From: UBA7672 sp041398245
Lineage (GTDB): Bacteria > Pseudomonadota > Alphaproteobacteria > Caulobacterales > Hyphomonadaceae
NCBI GenBank assembly: GCA_041398245.1
Contig: JAWKVC010000012.1
Location: forward strand, 60,062-124,061
Direction of reading: 5' to 3'
Length of the DNA: 64,000 nt
Part shown: piece by piece, positions 45,839-53,506 of the stretch
How the letters are laid out: every line of letters starts with the position of its first letter
How positions within the stretch are numbered: the first letter of the stretch is position 1
Translations under genes and position numbers: made by a program
The notes under the pieces: generated by a model
The model's input: the letters and a program-made list of their open reading frames with translations, nothing else
Told to the model about the DNA's origin: nothing
Databases searched by the model: none

Positions 45839-46822
45839 CTATCCCGCGTAGGCTGCGGCGTCCTTCAGCAGCCGGGCGCGCGCTTCGGCGTATTCGTGTT
45901 TCAGCTTCTCGACGAATTCGGCCGCGCCCATGCGGGTCTTGACCCCGCCGACGCCCTGCCCCGCGCCCCAGACATCCTTCCAGGCCTTGGCCTTGGAGCT
46001 TTCGCCGGCGCGGAAATTCATCGTCGCCTTGTCGCCCTCGGGAAGGTTGTTGGGATCAAGACCCGAGGCGGCGACGGAGGGCGCGAGATAATTGCCGTGC
46101 ACGCCGGTGAACAGCGAGGAGTAGACAATGTCCTTCGCGGCGGACGCGACGATCATGTCCTTGTAGCCTTCGACGGCGCGCGCCTCGTGCGTCGGGATGA
46201 AGGCGGAGCCGATATAGGCGAAGTCGGCGCCCATGGCCTGGGCGGCGAGAACCTGCGCGCCGTTTGAGATGGCGCCGGAGAGCGCCAGCGGGCCGTCGAA
46301 GACTTCGCGGATCTCGGCGATCAACGGGAAAGGCGAGAGCGTGCCGGCATGGCCGCCGGCGCCGGCGGCGACAGCGATCAGTCCGTCCGCGCCCTTCTCG
46401 AGCGCCTTGTGCGCGAAGACGATGTTGATGATGTCGTGCAGGACGATGCCGCCATAGGAATGGATGGCGTCGTTCACCTCCGGCCGGGCGCCGAGCGAGG
46501 TGATGACCACGGGGACCTTGTGCTTCACGCACAGGGCAAGGTCTTCCTCAATGCGGACGTTGGATTTGTGGACGATGAGGTTGACTGCGTAGGGCGCTAT
46601 CTTCGCGGCGGGATCGGCGGCGCGGGCGGCGGCCAGCTCAGCGTTGAGGCGGGAGAGCCATTCGTCGAGCTGCTCGATCGGACGGGCGTTGAGCGAGGGG
46701 AATGAGCCGATCACCCCCGCCTTGCACTGGGCCAGCACCAGATCCGGGTTCGAGATGATGAACAGGGGCGAGCCGATCACCGGAATGGAGAGCTGGTTCG
46801 CAAGCGAGGCAGGAATCGCCAT
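45839..46822 (-). CDS. Nitronate monooxygenase family flavoprotein
   Basis: 327 residues from ATG 46822 (AIPASLANQLSIPVIGSPLF). TIM-barrel NMO: GVIGSFPSLNARPIEQLDEW, the GGHAGT loop in AVAAGAGGHAGTLSPFPLI with the catalytic His, and ALSGAISNGAQVLAAQAMG and FAYIGSAFIPTHEA for FMN phosphate. It oxidises nitroalkanes/propionate-3-nitronate. The longer frame to 47245 overlaps the divergent mutA and is not real. A 156-base divergent promoter gap separates it from mutA. Confidence 0.9.
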   Translation of the reverse strand: MAIPASLANQLSIPVIGSPLFIISNPDLVLAQCKAGVIGSFPSLNARPIEQLDEWLSRLNAELAAARAADPAAKIAPYAVNLIVHKSNVRIEEDLALCVKHKVPVVITSLGARPEVNDAIHSYGGIVLHDIINIVFAHKALEKGADGLIAVAAGAGGHAGTLSPFPLIAEIREVFDGPLALSGAISNGAQVLAAQAMGADFAYIGSAFIPTHEARAVEGYKDMIVASAAKDIVYSSLFTGVHGNYLAPSVAASGLDPNNLPEGDKATMNFRAGESSKAKAWKDVWGAGQGVGGVKTRMGAAEFVEKLKHEYAEARARLLKDAAAYAG

Positions 46823-46978
46823 GGAGAGATGGACCCCGTTCTGAATCGGCGGGAGCCGCCCCGCTGATCCGCGACCATAGCGCCCGCGACAGGTGCGGCA
46901 ATGCGGGCAAGTCGCCGCAAACCCTTGACGCAGCGCGAAGCGAATGCCTGATGGCTCCCGCTGTAGTTTGAGAGATTC

Positions 46979-48979
46979 ATGGCCGACGACCTGCCCCTTT
47001 CCGCGGACTTTCCACCGGCCGACGAGGCCCTGTGGCAGGCGCTGGCCGAGAAGGCCCTGAGCGGGGCGCCGCTCTCCAGGATCACGACCAAAACCGAGCA
47101 CGGCGTGCCCGTGAAACCGCTCTACCTGCGGGCCGACTGGGCGCCGGACGCATCCGGCCTGCCGGGGGAAGCGCCCTTCATTCGCGGCGGCCGGACAGTC
47201 AACGACGCCTTCCTGCCGTGGGACATCCGCCAGGCGGTCTCGCACCCCGATCCGGCCATCGCCGCCGATCAGGTGATGGAAGCGCTGCAGGGCGGCGTTT
47301 CATCGATCGAGCTGCGGGTTGATGCAGCCGGCGAGCACGGTGTGGTGGCGCGCTCGGCCGTCGATATCGAGCGTGTGCTGAAGGATGTGCAACTGGACCT
47401 CGCGCCAGTCGCGCTGGATGCGACGGGCGCATCGACGGCGCAGGGTATCGAACTGGCTGCGCTGCTGGCGGCGGTGATCCCCGCGCGCGAAGCGACGAAC
47501 GTCCGCGTGGCGTTCAACGTCGATCCGATCGGGGCGTTGGCGCGTACAGGCGCCCTGCCCGGCGCGGCGGACGATGAACTGGCGAGCGCCGCATCCTTCG
47601 CGCGCGACGCCGCTCCTGAATTCCCCAAGGCGACCATGCTGCGCGCGGACTCGCGGCCGGTTCACGAGGCGGGCGGCACGGAAGTCCAGGAACTGGCCTA
47701 TCTGATCGCTTCCGGCGCCGAGTATGTGCGCGCGCTGATGACGGCCGGGCTGTCGGCGGATACGGCTTGCCGCGCCATCCTTTTCACGGTTGCGGTCGGG
47801 CCGGACTATCTGGTCGAGATGGCCAAGCTGCGCGCGGCGCGGCGCATATGGCAGCGCGTGGCCGAAGCGTTCGGCGCGGAAGGCGCGGCGGCGGGCATGA
47901 CGCTGCAAGCTGTTTCGTCGCGGCGGATGCTGAGCCGGCGCGATCCGTGGGTGAACATCCTGCGCAACACGGCGGCGTGCTTTGCGGCCGGGGTTGGCGG
48001 CGCCGACATCGTCACCGTGCGAACCTTCACCGATGCGATGGGCCTGCCGGGCAAGCTGGCGCGCAGGCTGGCGCGCAACACGCAGGTAATCGCGCAGGAA
48101 GAATCGAGCCTTGGCCGCGTGGTTGATCCGCCGGGCGGCGCATGGGCGATCGAAAAGCTGGGCGATGATCTCGCCAAGGCGGCGTGGCCGATCTTCCAGC
48201 AGATTGAGCGCGAGGGCGGCGTCTTGAAGGCCCTGCAAGCCGGCGGCTTCCAGAGCGGCGTGGCCGATGCACGGCTAACGCGCATGAAGGCGGCGGCGCG
48301 GCGCAAGGAGCCGATCACGGGCGTTTCCGATTTCCCGTTGATCGGCGAGGAACTGCCGAGCGTGGAGGTCGTGAACCTGCCGGCCATCGTGCGCCGTGCG
48401 GCGGAGGCCTCCGGCCGGGCGCCTGCTTCGCGATCGTGGTTCTCGCTGAAGGCAGCGGCGCAGGACCGCGCCACGCTGGCGGACCTGTCGCGCACCACAG
48501 ACGAAGGCGGGGCCGAGGCCGAGCCGTTCTGGCCGATCCGCATCGCCGAACCCTACGAGCGGCTGCGCGATCTTGCCGACCAGCGCACGGCCGCCGGACG
48601 CGCGCCGAAGGTCTATCTGGCCGCGCTGGGGCCGCTGTCCGAGCACACGGCGCGACTGCAGTACGCGCAGAACTTCTTCGCGGCGGGCGGCATCGTCGCC
48701 GTGCCGTCATCAGGCGATGCGGCGTGGCATGCGCAGGCGATGACGCAGGCCGGCTGCAGGCTGGCGTGCCTGTGCGGATCGGACAAGCGCTATGCGGCCG
48801 AGGCCATCGAAGCGGCGAAGGCGCTGAAGAAGGCGGGCGCTGCGCGCGTCTATCTTGCGGGCAAGCCGGGCGAGATCGAGCTTGCGCTGCGAGAGGCTGG
48901 CGTGGACGAGTTCATCTTCATCGGCGTCGATGTGCTCGCGAGCCTAGAAAAGGCGCATGCCGAGCTTGGGCTGAGCTAA
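46979..48979 (+). CDS. mutA: Methylmalonyl-CoA mutase small (beta) subunit
   Basis: 666 residues. It has the TIM-barrel of the mutase family (VKPLYLRADWAPDASGLPGE, AFLPWDIRQAVSHP, TVRTFTDAMGLPGKLARRLA, NTQVIAQEESSLGRVVDPPG). The C-terminal flavodoxin-like domain lacks the cobalamin DxHxxG motif, with GPLSEHTARL instead, and catalytic residues are degenerate, as in known small subunits. It pairs with the large subunit encoded at 53507 for methylmalonyl-CoA to succinyl-CoA conversion. Confidence 0.92.
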   Translation: MADDLPLSADFPPADEALWQALAEKALSGAPLSRITTKTEHGVPVKPLYLRADWAPDASGLPGEAPFIRGGRTVNDAFLPWDIRQAVSHPDPAIAADQVMEALQGGVSSIELRVDAAGEHGVVARSAVDIERVLKDVQLDLAPVALDATGASTAQGIELAALLAAVIPAREATNVRVAFNVDPIGALARTGALPGAADDELASAASFARDAAPEFPKATMLRADSRPVHEAGGTEVQELAYLIASGAEYVRALMTAGLSADTACRAILFTVAVGPDYLVEMAKLRAARRIWQRVAEAFGAEGAAAGMTLQAVSSRRMLSRRDPWVNILRNTAACFAAGVGGADIVTVRTFTDAMGLPGKLARRLARNTQVIAQEESSLGRVVDPPGGAWAIEKLGDDLAKAAWPIFQQIEREGGVLKALQAGGFQSGVADARLTRMKAAARRKEPITGVSDFPLIGEELPSVEVVNLPAIVRRAAEASGRAPASRSWFSLKAAAQDRATLADLSRTTDEGGAEAEPFWPIRIAEPYERLRDLADQRTAAGRAPKVYLAALGPLSEHTARLQYAQNFFAAGGIVAVPSSGDAAWHAQAMTQAGCRLACLCGSDKRYAAEAIEAAKALKKAGAARVYLAGKPGEIELALREAGVDEFIFIGVDVLASLEKAHAELGLS

Positions 48980-48983
48980 CCCT

Positions 48984-49568
48984 TCACGCCTTCCGCGGCG
49001 GGACGACGTCGGCGAACATCTCGGCCGATTTCCATTTCGGTTCGACAGGCGATACGCCTTGGTGTGGGAGATAGGGCGACGGTCTCGCGTTGGCGGGATC
49101 GGGGATGTAGCGCGGACAGTTCGGAAAGATGTCGATGGGCGTGAAGCGGATGATCGCCTGCGCGCCGGCGAATTCCGCCATCAGCGGATCGTCGAAGGAC
49201 ACCGTCGCCCGACCATTGGCGCGCAGGCGCCGGGGCGCCTCGCCCATGCGGATGAACAGCAAGCCGACCTGATCATGCGCGGCGATGTTGCCGAGGCTCT
49301 TGAACATGCCGTTGCCGTCATAGTCGGGCCACACGAGCAGGTCCGGCTCGATCACGCGGACGAAGCCGGGTTCCCCGCCCTTGAAGGAGCAGTCGGGCTG
49401 GCCATTGGGCGATGAGGTGGCGAGGAAGAAATAGTCCAGCGACTCGATGAAGGCCTTGTCCTCTTCGGTGAACTCCGGCCGGCGCAGACGCTCGACCAGC
49501 CGGTCTGCCAGCGCGGTGGAGCCAAACATCTCCTGGATGTTGCGGTTGCCTTCGTGGAACATGGGCAT
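48984..49568 (-). CDS. Pyridoxamine 5'-phosphate oxidase family flavin-binding protein
   Basis: 194 residues from ATG 49568. FMN-binding split barrel: FFLATSSPNGQPDCSFKGGE, VWPDYDGNGMFKSLGNI and VGLLFIRMGEAPRRLRANGR. The C-terminal FPNCPRYIPDPANAR is typical of a subgroup of PNPOx-like proteins of unknown substrate. It converges with mutA (4-base gap). Confidence 0.87.
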   Translation of the reverse strand: MPMFHEGNRNIQEMFGSTALADRLVERLRRPEFTEEDKAFIESLDYFFLATSSPNGQPDCSFKGGEPGFVRVIEPDLLVWPDYDGNGMFKSLGNIAAHDQVGLLFIRMGEAPRRLRANGRATVSFDDPLMAEFAGAQAIIRFTPIDIFPNCPRYIPDPANARPSPYLPHQGVSPVEPKWKSAEMFADVVPPRKA

Positions 49569-49602
49569 GGGTAATCCTCCCACGCCTCAGTCTAGCCCTT
49601 TG

Positions 49603-50736
49603 CTAGCGCAGGCGCGAGGTCGCCCGTTCGCAGTTCTGGTATTTGAATGTATCGCTGACGGCCGTGGCGGCGCCGCAGAGGCCGTAGCTGCTGGCGTTGT
49701 CCGGGAAGCGATCCATCGGCGCGAGGACGCTGGCGTCGACCCAGCCCGTCACCGGCGCGCCGGCGCGGTTGGCGCCGCCTTCCTGCGTGACGATGCGCAT
49801 GGTTGTGGGCTGGCGCTCGAGAATGCGGACGTTGCGATCCTTGAGAACCGTTCCGATTGTTTGCGAGGCGGGATCGAACGTCGCGCGGATGCTGGCATTG
49901 GCGCGGAGGAAAGCGCGATCTGCGAAGATGGCGGAGGTTGAAGCGGCCGCATGGGCCGCGGCCTGCGCGCCGCGACCATTCCACTGGCCGAAATAGCCGG
50001 AGGTGGTAGGATTTGCGATGTTCGTATCGACGCCGAAGCCGATCCCGGCGGGCGTGACGTCGAGTGCGTTCTGGAAGAGTGTCCACTGGCCGGTGTTGTA
50101 GAACGCCTGCGTACCGGAATGGCCGGTGGAGCCCGAGAGCCAGAAATAGCTGGCGAGGCCCTGCTGGCGGATCGCGTTGCAGAGGCAGCCATTCGAATAG
50201 ACGCCGATGGCCAGCCCTGAGCCTTCGAAGGCGCGCTTCACGTCCTCGAAATAGCGGATGATGGGATCGCGCAGCGCCTGATAGGGCCAGTCCGCATCGA
50301 CGCCGAAATAGATGGCGGAGCCTTCAGGCTGGCCAGCGGCTTCGGCCATGCGCAAGGCCTGTTCGGCGTCTTCCCGGCCCCAGTTGTTCTCGAAGGTGCG
50401 GAAACAGTTGTTGTAGTGCTGGAAAACGCTGCCGATGGAGAGGCCTTCGCCGAGGATGACCCTGGCTTCCTCGGGCTGGAGATCCTTGCCCGGCAGGCTG
50501 GGCGGCAGATGCGAGTAGTAACGGAAGACCGTGCGGGCGCCGTGCGCATAGAGCGCGCTTGCCTTGGCGGCGTCAAGCCGCGCGGCGGTGTCCGTGATCA
50601 GGGGGAAGCCGGTCAGCGCGGCAGCCGGGGGCGTTGCGGATGCGGACGGGGCCGGTTTGGAGGACGTGGCGCAGGCCGCCAGCGTCGCAGACACCCCCAG
50701 CAGGAATCCCCGGCGGCTGGCGATGGCGCGCATCAC
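49603..50736 (-). CDS. Secreted DUF1906 (glycoside-hydrolase-like) protein
   Basis: 377 residues. Tat-like/lipoprotein signal SRRGFLLGVSATLAACATSS. The DUF1906 domain (about 45-250) is a TIM-barrel-like fold related to Rv2525c: FPLITDTAARLDAAKASALY, FRYYSHLPPSLPGK, SVFQHYNNCFRTFENNWG, SAIYFGVDADWP, AIGVYSNGCLCNAI and FQNALDVTPAGIGFGVDTNI. The C-terminal part (about 275-350) looks like an SH3-type domain (TIGTVLKDRNVRILE, VTGWVDASVLAPM). A cell-wall role is plausible but unproven. Confidence 0.85.
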   Translation of the reverse strand: MMRAIASRRGFLLGVSATLAACATSSKPAPSASATPPAAALTGFPLITDTAARLDAAKASALYAHGARTVFRYYSHLPPSLPGKDLQPEEARVILGEGLSIGSVFQHYNNCFRTFENNWGREDAEQALRMAEAAGQPEGSAIYFGVDADWPYQALRDPIIRYFEDVKRAFEGSGLAIGVYSNGCLCNAIRQQGLASYFWLSGSTGHSGTQAFYNTGQWTLFQNALDVTPAGIGFGVDTNIANPTTSGYFGQWNGRGAQAAAHAAASTSAIFADRAFLRANASIRATFDPASQTIGTVLKDRNVRILERQPTTMRIVTQEGGANRAGAPVTGWVDASVLAPMDRFPDNASSYGLCGAATAVSDTFKYQNCERATSRLR

Positions 50737-50774
50737 GTCCCTCCCATGACTTCCGCCAGACTGGCGCTGTTCCG

Positions 50775-51578
50775 CTACCTAGCGCGCAACGGCGCGAAGC
50801 CAAGGTGCATGCCGGCGTCGACGATGATGAATTCGCCGGTGACGTGGCGGCTTTCCGGACCGGCGAAGAACAGGATCGTTTCGGCAATGTCTTCAGGCAT
50901 GGAGGCGACACGCAGCGGCGTGGTCTTCGCGACCTGTTCTGCCGTGGCCTGTTCGGTGTCCGAGCCCTGATACTTGGTGAACCAGCCCGAGCCGATATAG
51001 CCGGGGCACACAGCGTTGACGCGGATGTTCGGCGCCAGCGCGCGCGCGAGCGACAACGTCATCGTGTTGAGCGCGCCCTTGGTCGAGGCGTAGGCGATGG
51101 ACGAGCCGATGCCGGTGACGCCGGCGATGGAGGACACGTTGACGACGGAGCCCTTGCCCGACGCGGCGAGATGCGGCTGGGCTGCGCGCGTCATCTGATA
51201 GACGGCGACGACATTGACCTTGTAGAGGCGGAGGAAATCCTCGGCGTCAAGCGCGTCGAGATCGGTATGCTTGGCGAATTTGGTGACGCCCGCATTGTTG
51301 ACCAGCACATCGAGACCGCCGAACTGCTCGACAGCTGCGGAGACGAGCGCGCGGCAATCGTCATCCTCGCCCACATTTGCCTTCACGGCGAAGGCGTTGA
51401 CGCCGAGCTTGCGGCATTCAGCGACGACATCATTGGCGGCGTCCGCGCTGGAATTGTAGTTGATGCAGACATCAACGCCGCGCTTGGCGAGGCCAACAGC
51501 GGTCGCCGCGCCGAGGCCCGTGCCGCCGCCTGTGACGATGGCCTTCTTGCCTTTCATGCTGTTTGGCATGTCGCTCAT
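50775..51578 (-). CDS. SDR family oxidoreductase (3-oxoacyl reductase-like)
   Basis: 267 residues from ATG 51578. TGGGTGLGAATAVGLAKRG cofactor loop, LVNNAGVTKF, Ser in VVNVSSIAGVTG, YASTK catalytic motif, and C-terminal EFIIVDAGMHLG. NADP(H) preference is suggested by the Asn-Tyr-Asn-Ser after strand 2 (INYNSS). Substrate unknown. Confidence 0.9.
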   Translation of the reverse strand: MSDMPNSMKGKKAIVTGGGTGLGAATAVGLAKRGVDVCINYNSSADAANDVVAECRKLGVNAFAVKANVGEDDDCRALVSAAVEQFGGLDVLVNNAGVTKFAKHTDLDALDAEDFLRLYKVNVVAVYQMTRAAQPHLAASGKGSVVNVSSIAGVTGIGSSIAYASTKGALNTMTLSLARALAPNIRVNAVCPGYIGSGWFTKYQGSDTEQATAEQVAKTTPLRVASMPEDIAETILFFAGPESRHVTGEFIIVDAGMHLGFAPLRAR

Positions 51579-51744
51579 TGGGGCGCCCTCCGCTTGTGTT
51601 TCGCAGGAGCGGTATAGCACCCCTCGAAATCAGCGCTATCGCCCCTGCGCCAATGACGCGGCGCAGCATGGCCCGGATGTTGAAATCAGGCGTGGGCGCC
51701 CCAAGATCGAGGGGACCCGCAAACATCGAAGAGGGAGATCGTCC

Positions 51745-51933
51745 ATGAACGCTCCGACGCATCTGCGCACGTCCACACATCCGTGGACCACGGCGCAGGA
51801 GGACGAACTGAAGCAACTGGCGCGCGGCAATTTCAGCACGGCGGAAATCGCCACGAAGCTGGGCCGCACGCCGGAACAGGTGTTCCAGCGCCTGCACGAG
51901 CTTGGCCTGACGCAGAAGCGTTCCGGCGGCTGA
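51745..51933 (+). CDS. Small SANT/Myb-like helix-turn-helix protein
   Basis: 62 residues from ATG 51745 with GAAGAGGGA upstream. HPWTTAQEDELKQLARGNFS and TAEIATKLGRTPEQVFQRLH form three helices of a Myb/SANT DNA-binding type, with a basic C-terminal tail. It is probably a small DNA-binding or Rop-like regulator. It overlaps no other gene and lies 3 bases before the convergent secreted protein stop. Confidence 0.8.
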   Translation: MNAPTHLRTSTHPWTTAQEDELKQLARGNFSTAEIATKLGRTPEQVFQRLHELGLTQKRSGG

Positions 51934-51936
51934 CGC

Positions 51937-52830
51937 CTACCAGGGCTCACCGCGTTCGGCGGCTTCCGCCATGCGCGCCGCGCGCAGCATGGACGGCAGC
52001 GATATCTCGCCTTCGCGACAGGCATATTCCCCGATCGGACCATGGGTCGGGCGGAATTCGTATTCGCCGCCCCATGGCCGATCCCATTTCGTCGCATCCT
52101 CGACCGTGAAGGCGTAGCGCAGGCGGTCGGCGCCAACGCGCGTGAAGCGTTCCGTGATCTTGAGGTTGATCCACGAACCGCGGAACATCTGGCCAGCGGG
52201 AAAGTTCGTGGTTTCAACAACAAGTGTCTCGCCCTCCCACCAGCCGATCGAGTCGCCAAGATAAGGGCGTTGACCGTCGATGCGGTGGCGCGCGTTCAGA
52301 CGCACGATGCGCGCATCGTGGATCATCTCCACCAGTATAACGACGTGATCGGCTGTCTGGACGATCTGGTAGTTCGAGTTGTTCGGCAGGGGCAGCATGA
52401 CCGGCCCGGCATTGTAGAAGATCGGCAGGATGCAGCGATCATCGATGGGCTGCAGTTCGGGGCCATCCGTGACCTTCTCGCCCGGCTTCAGCGTGTAGTA
52501 ACGCGGATCCGGGCTAGCGCCGGGCTTCATGGCGGGGACGCGGCCATCCGGCGTGGAGGTGATCAGGCTGGTGCGCGGCTGACCGTTGACGCGCATGGCA
52601 GGCCGGAATTCCGAGCCGCGGTCTGCAGCTGCGGCTTCTTCCGGCGTCATGATGAGCCGATCGCCCATTTCCGGCGGGCGCTCGAACCGAGTCGTCGTTT
52701 CGTTGGTCCATACCCCCTGCAGATCGGGCTGGCCAAGCGACGTGCGCGGCGCCGTGTACGTCTCCTGCGCGACGGCCGGCGATGCGGCGAACGCTGCAAC
52801 AATCGCAAGGAATGCTGTCAGTCCGCGCAT
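51937..52830 (-). CDS. Secreted conserved protein of unknown function
   Basis: 297 residues. Signal peptide TAFLAIVAAFAASPAVAQE. Conserved blocks: LGQPDLQGVWTNETTTRFER, IDDRCILPIFYNAGPVMLPL, NYQIVQTADHVVILVEMIHD, YLGDSIGWWEGETLVVETTN and the end DRPWGGEYEFRP. These match a widespread secreted family in Caulobacterales and Acidobacteria with no assigned activity. The Trp-rich pattern suggests a beta-sheet binding surface. Confidence 0.82.
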   Translation of the reverse strand: MRGLTAFLAIVAAFAASPAVAQETYTAPRTSLGQPDLQGVWTNETTTRFERPPEMGDRLIMTPEEAAAADRGSEFRPAMRVNGQPRTSLITSTPDGRVPAMKPGASPDPRYYTLKPGEKVTDGPELQPIDDRCILPIFYNAGPVMLPLPNNSNYQIVQTADHVVILVEMIHDARIVRLNARHRIDGQRPYLGDSIGWWEGETLVVETTNFPAGQMFRGSWINLKITERFTRVGADRLRYAFTVEDATKWDRPWGGEYEFRPTHGPIGEYACREGEISLPSMLRAARMAEAAERGEPW

Positions 52831-52860
52831 CGGAGCCGCCCGCCTTTCTCCCGGCGAGGC

Positions 52861-53256
52861 TTAGGGGCTGGCGGCATAGGTCCAGGCAAAAAACAAAACG
52901 GCCGGCGGAGTGAACCGCCGGCCGTGAGTGTGTTCCGGGATTGGCCGCTTAGCGGTTGATGCCGGACGGCCCATACGCAGGGCCATGAACTGTTCCTTGG
53001 TGATGAAGCCGTCGCCATCAGCGTCGATGCGCGATTCCCAGATCTGGTCCGCCATCGGCTTGGCCTGTTCGGGAAGGATCGACGTCCACTCGGCCTTGTC
53101 GAGCTTGCCGTCATTGTTGGCGTCGGCCTGCTTGAAGCGGGCTTCGCGCTGTTCGGGCGTCATCTGCATTCCGCCGCCGCCGGGAGGCTGGGCGAAGGCG
53201 GGGGCCGCCAGAAGGGCGCCGAGCGAGGCGGCAGCCAGGATTTTCCTGATCGTCAT
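52861..53256 (-). CDS. Secreted EF-hand protein, C-terminus probably frameshifted
   Basis: 131 residues as read. Signal peptide LAAASLGALLAAPAFAQ, then two calcium-binding EF-hand loops DANNDGKLDKAE and DADGDGFITKEQ. The last 30 residues run straight through a terminator hairpin and its T-run (52886-52923), which is not credible. One extra base near 52953 would instead end the protein at TAA (52949-52951) with residues ASNR. GGAGAG precedes the ATG. The protein would bind calcium in the periplasm. Confidence 0.8.
   Translation of the reverse strand: MTIRKILAAASLGALLAAPAFAQPPGGGGMQMTPEQREARFKQADANNDGKLDKAEWTSILPEQAKPMADQIWESRIDADGDGFITKEQFMALRMGRPASTAKRPIPEHTHGRRFTPPAVLFFAWTYAASP
52886..52923 (-). 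terminator. Intrinsic terminator of the EF-hand gene
   Basis: Minus-strand arms GGCCGGCGG and CCGCCGGCC (window positions 52915-52923 and 52900-52908) with a 6-base loop, followed by GTTTTGTTTTTT. It lies inside the open frame of the EF-hand gene as read. Confidence 0.85.
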
Positions 53257-53506
53257 TGAATCAATCTCTCCGATGCCCCGTCATTGGGGCGTGTAGTCCC
53301 CCTGATCGCTCCACTGGGGTGGCGATCACAAGCTTGAACGGCAGTTCCGGCTGCATCCGTCGCCCCGGGGTGTTCGTTCCGGTACAGCTATCGCGCCCCG
53401 GCTGAACGGCGAATGACCGCACCAGTTCGCACGTGCGAAGGCTTCATGACGGCCCGGAGGGGTGCTAGGGAAATCGGGCCCGAATCCGCACCCGGAGCGC
53501 ACGCCT

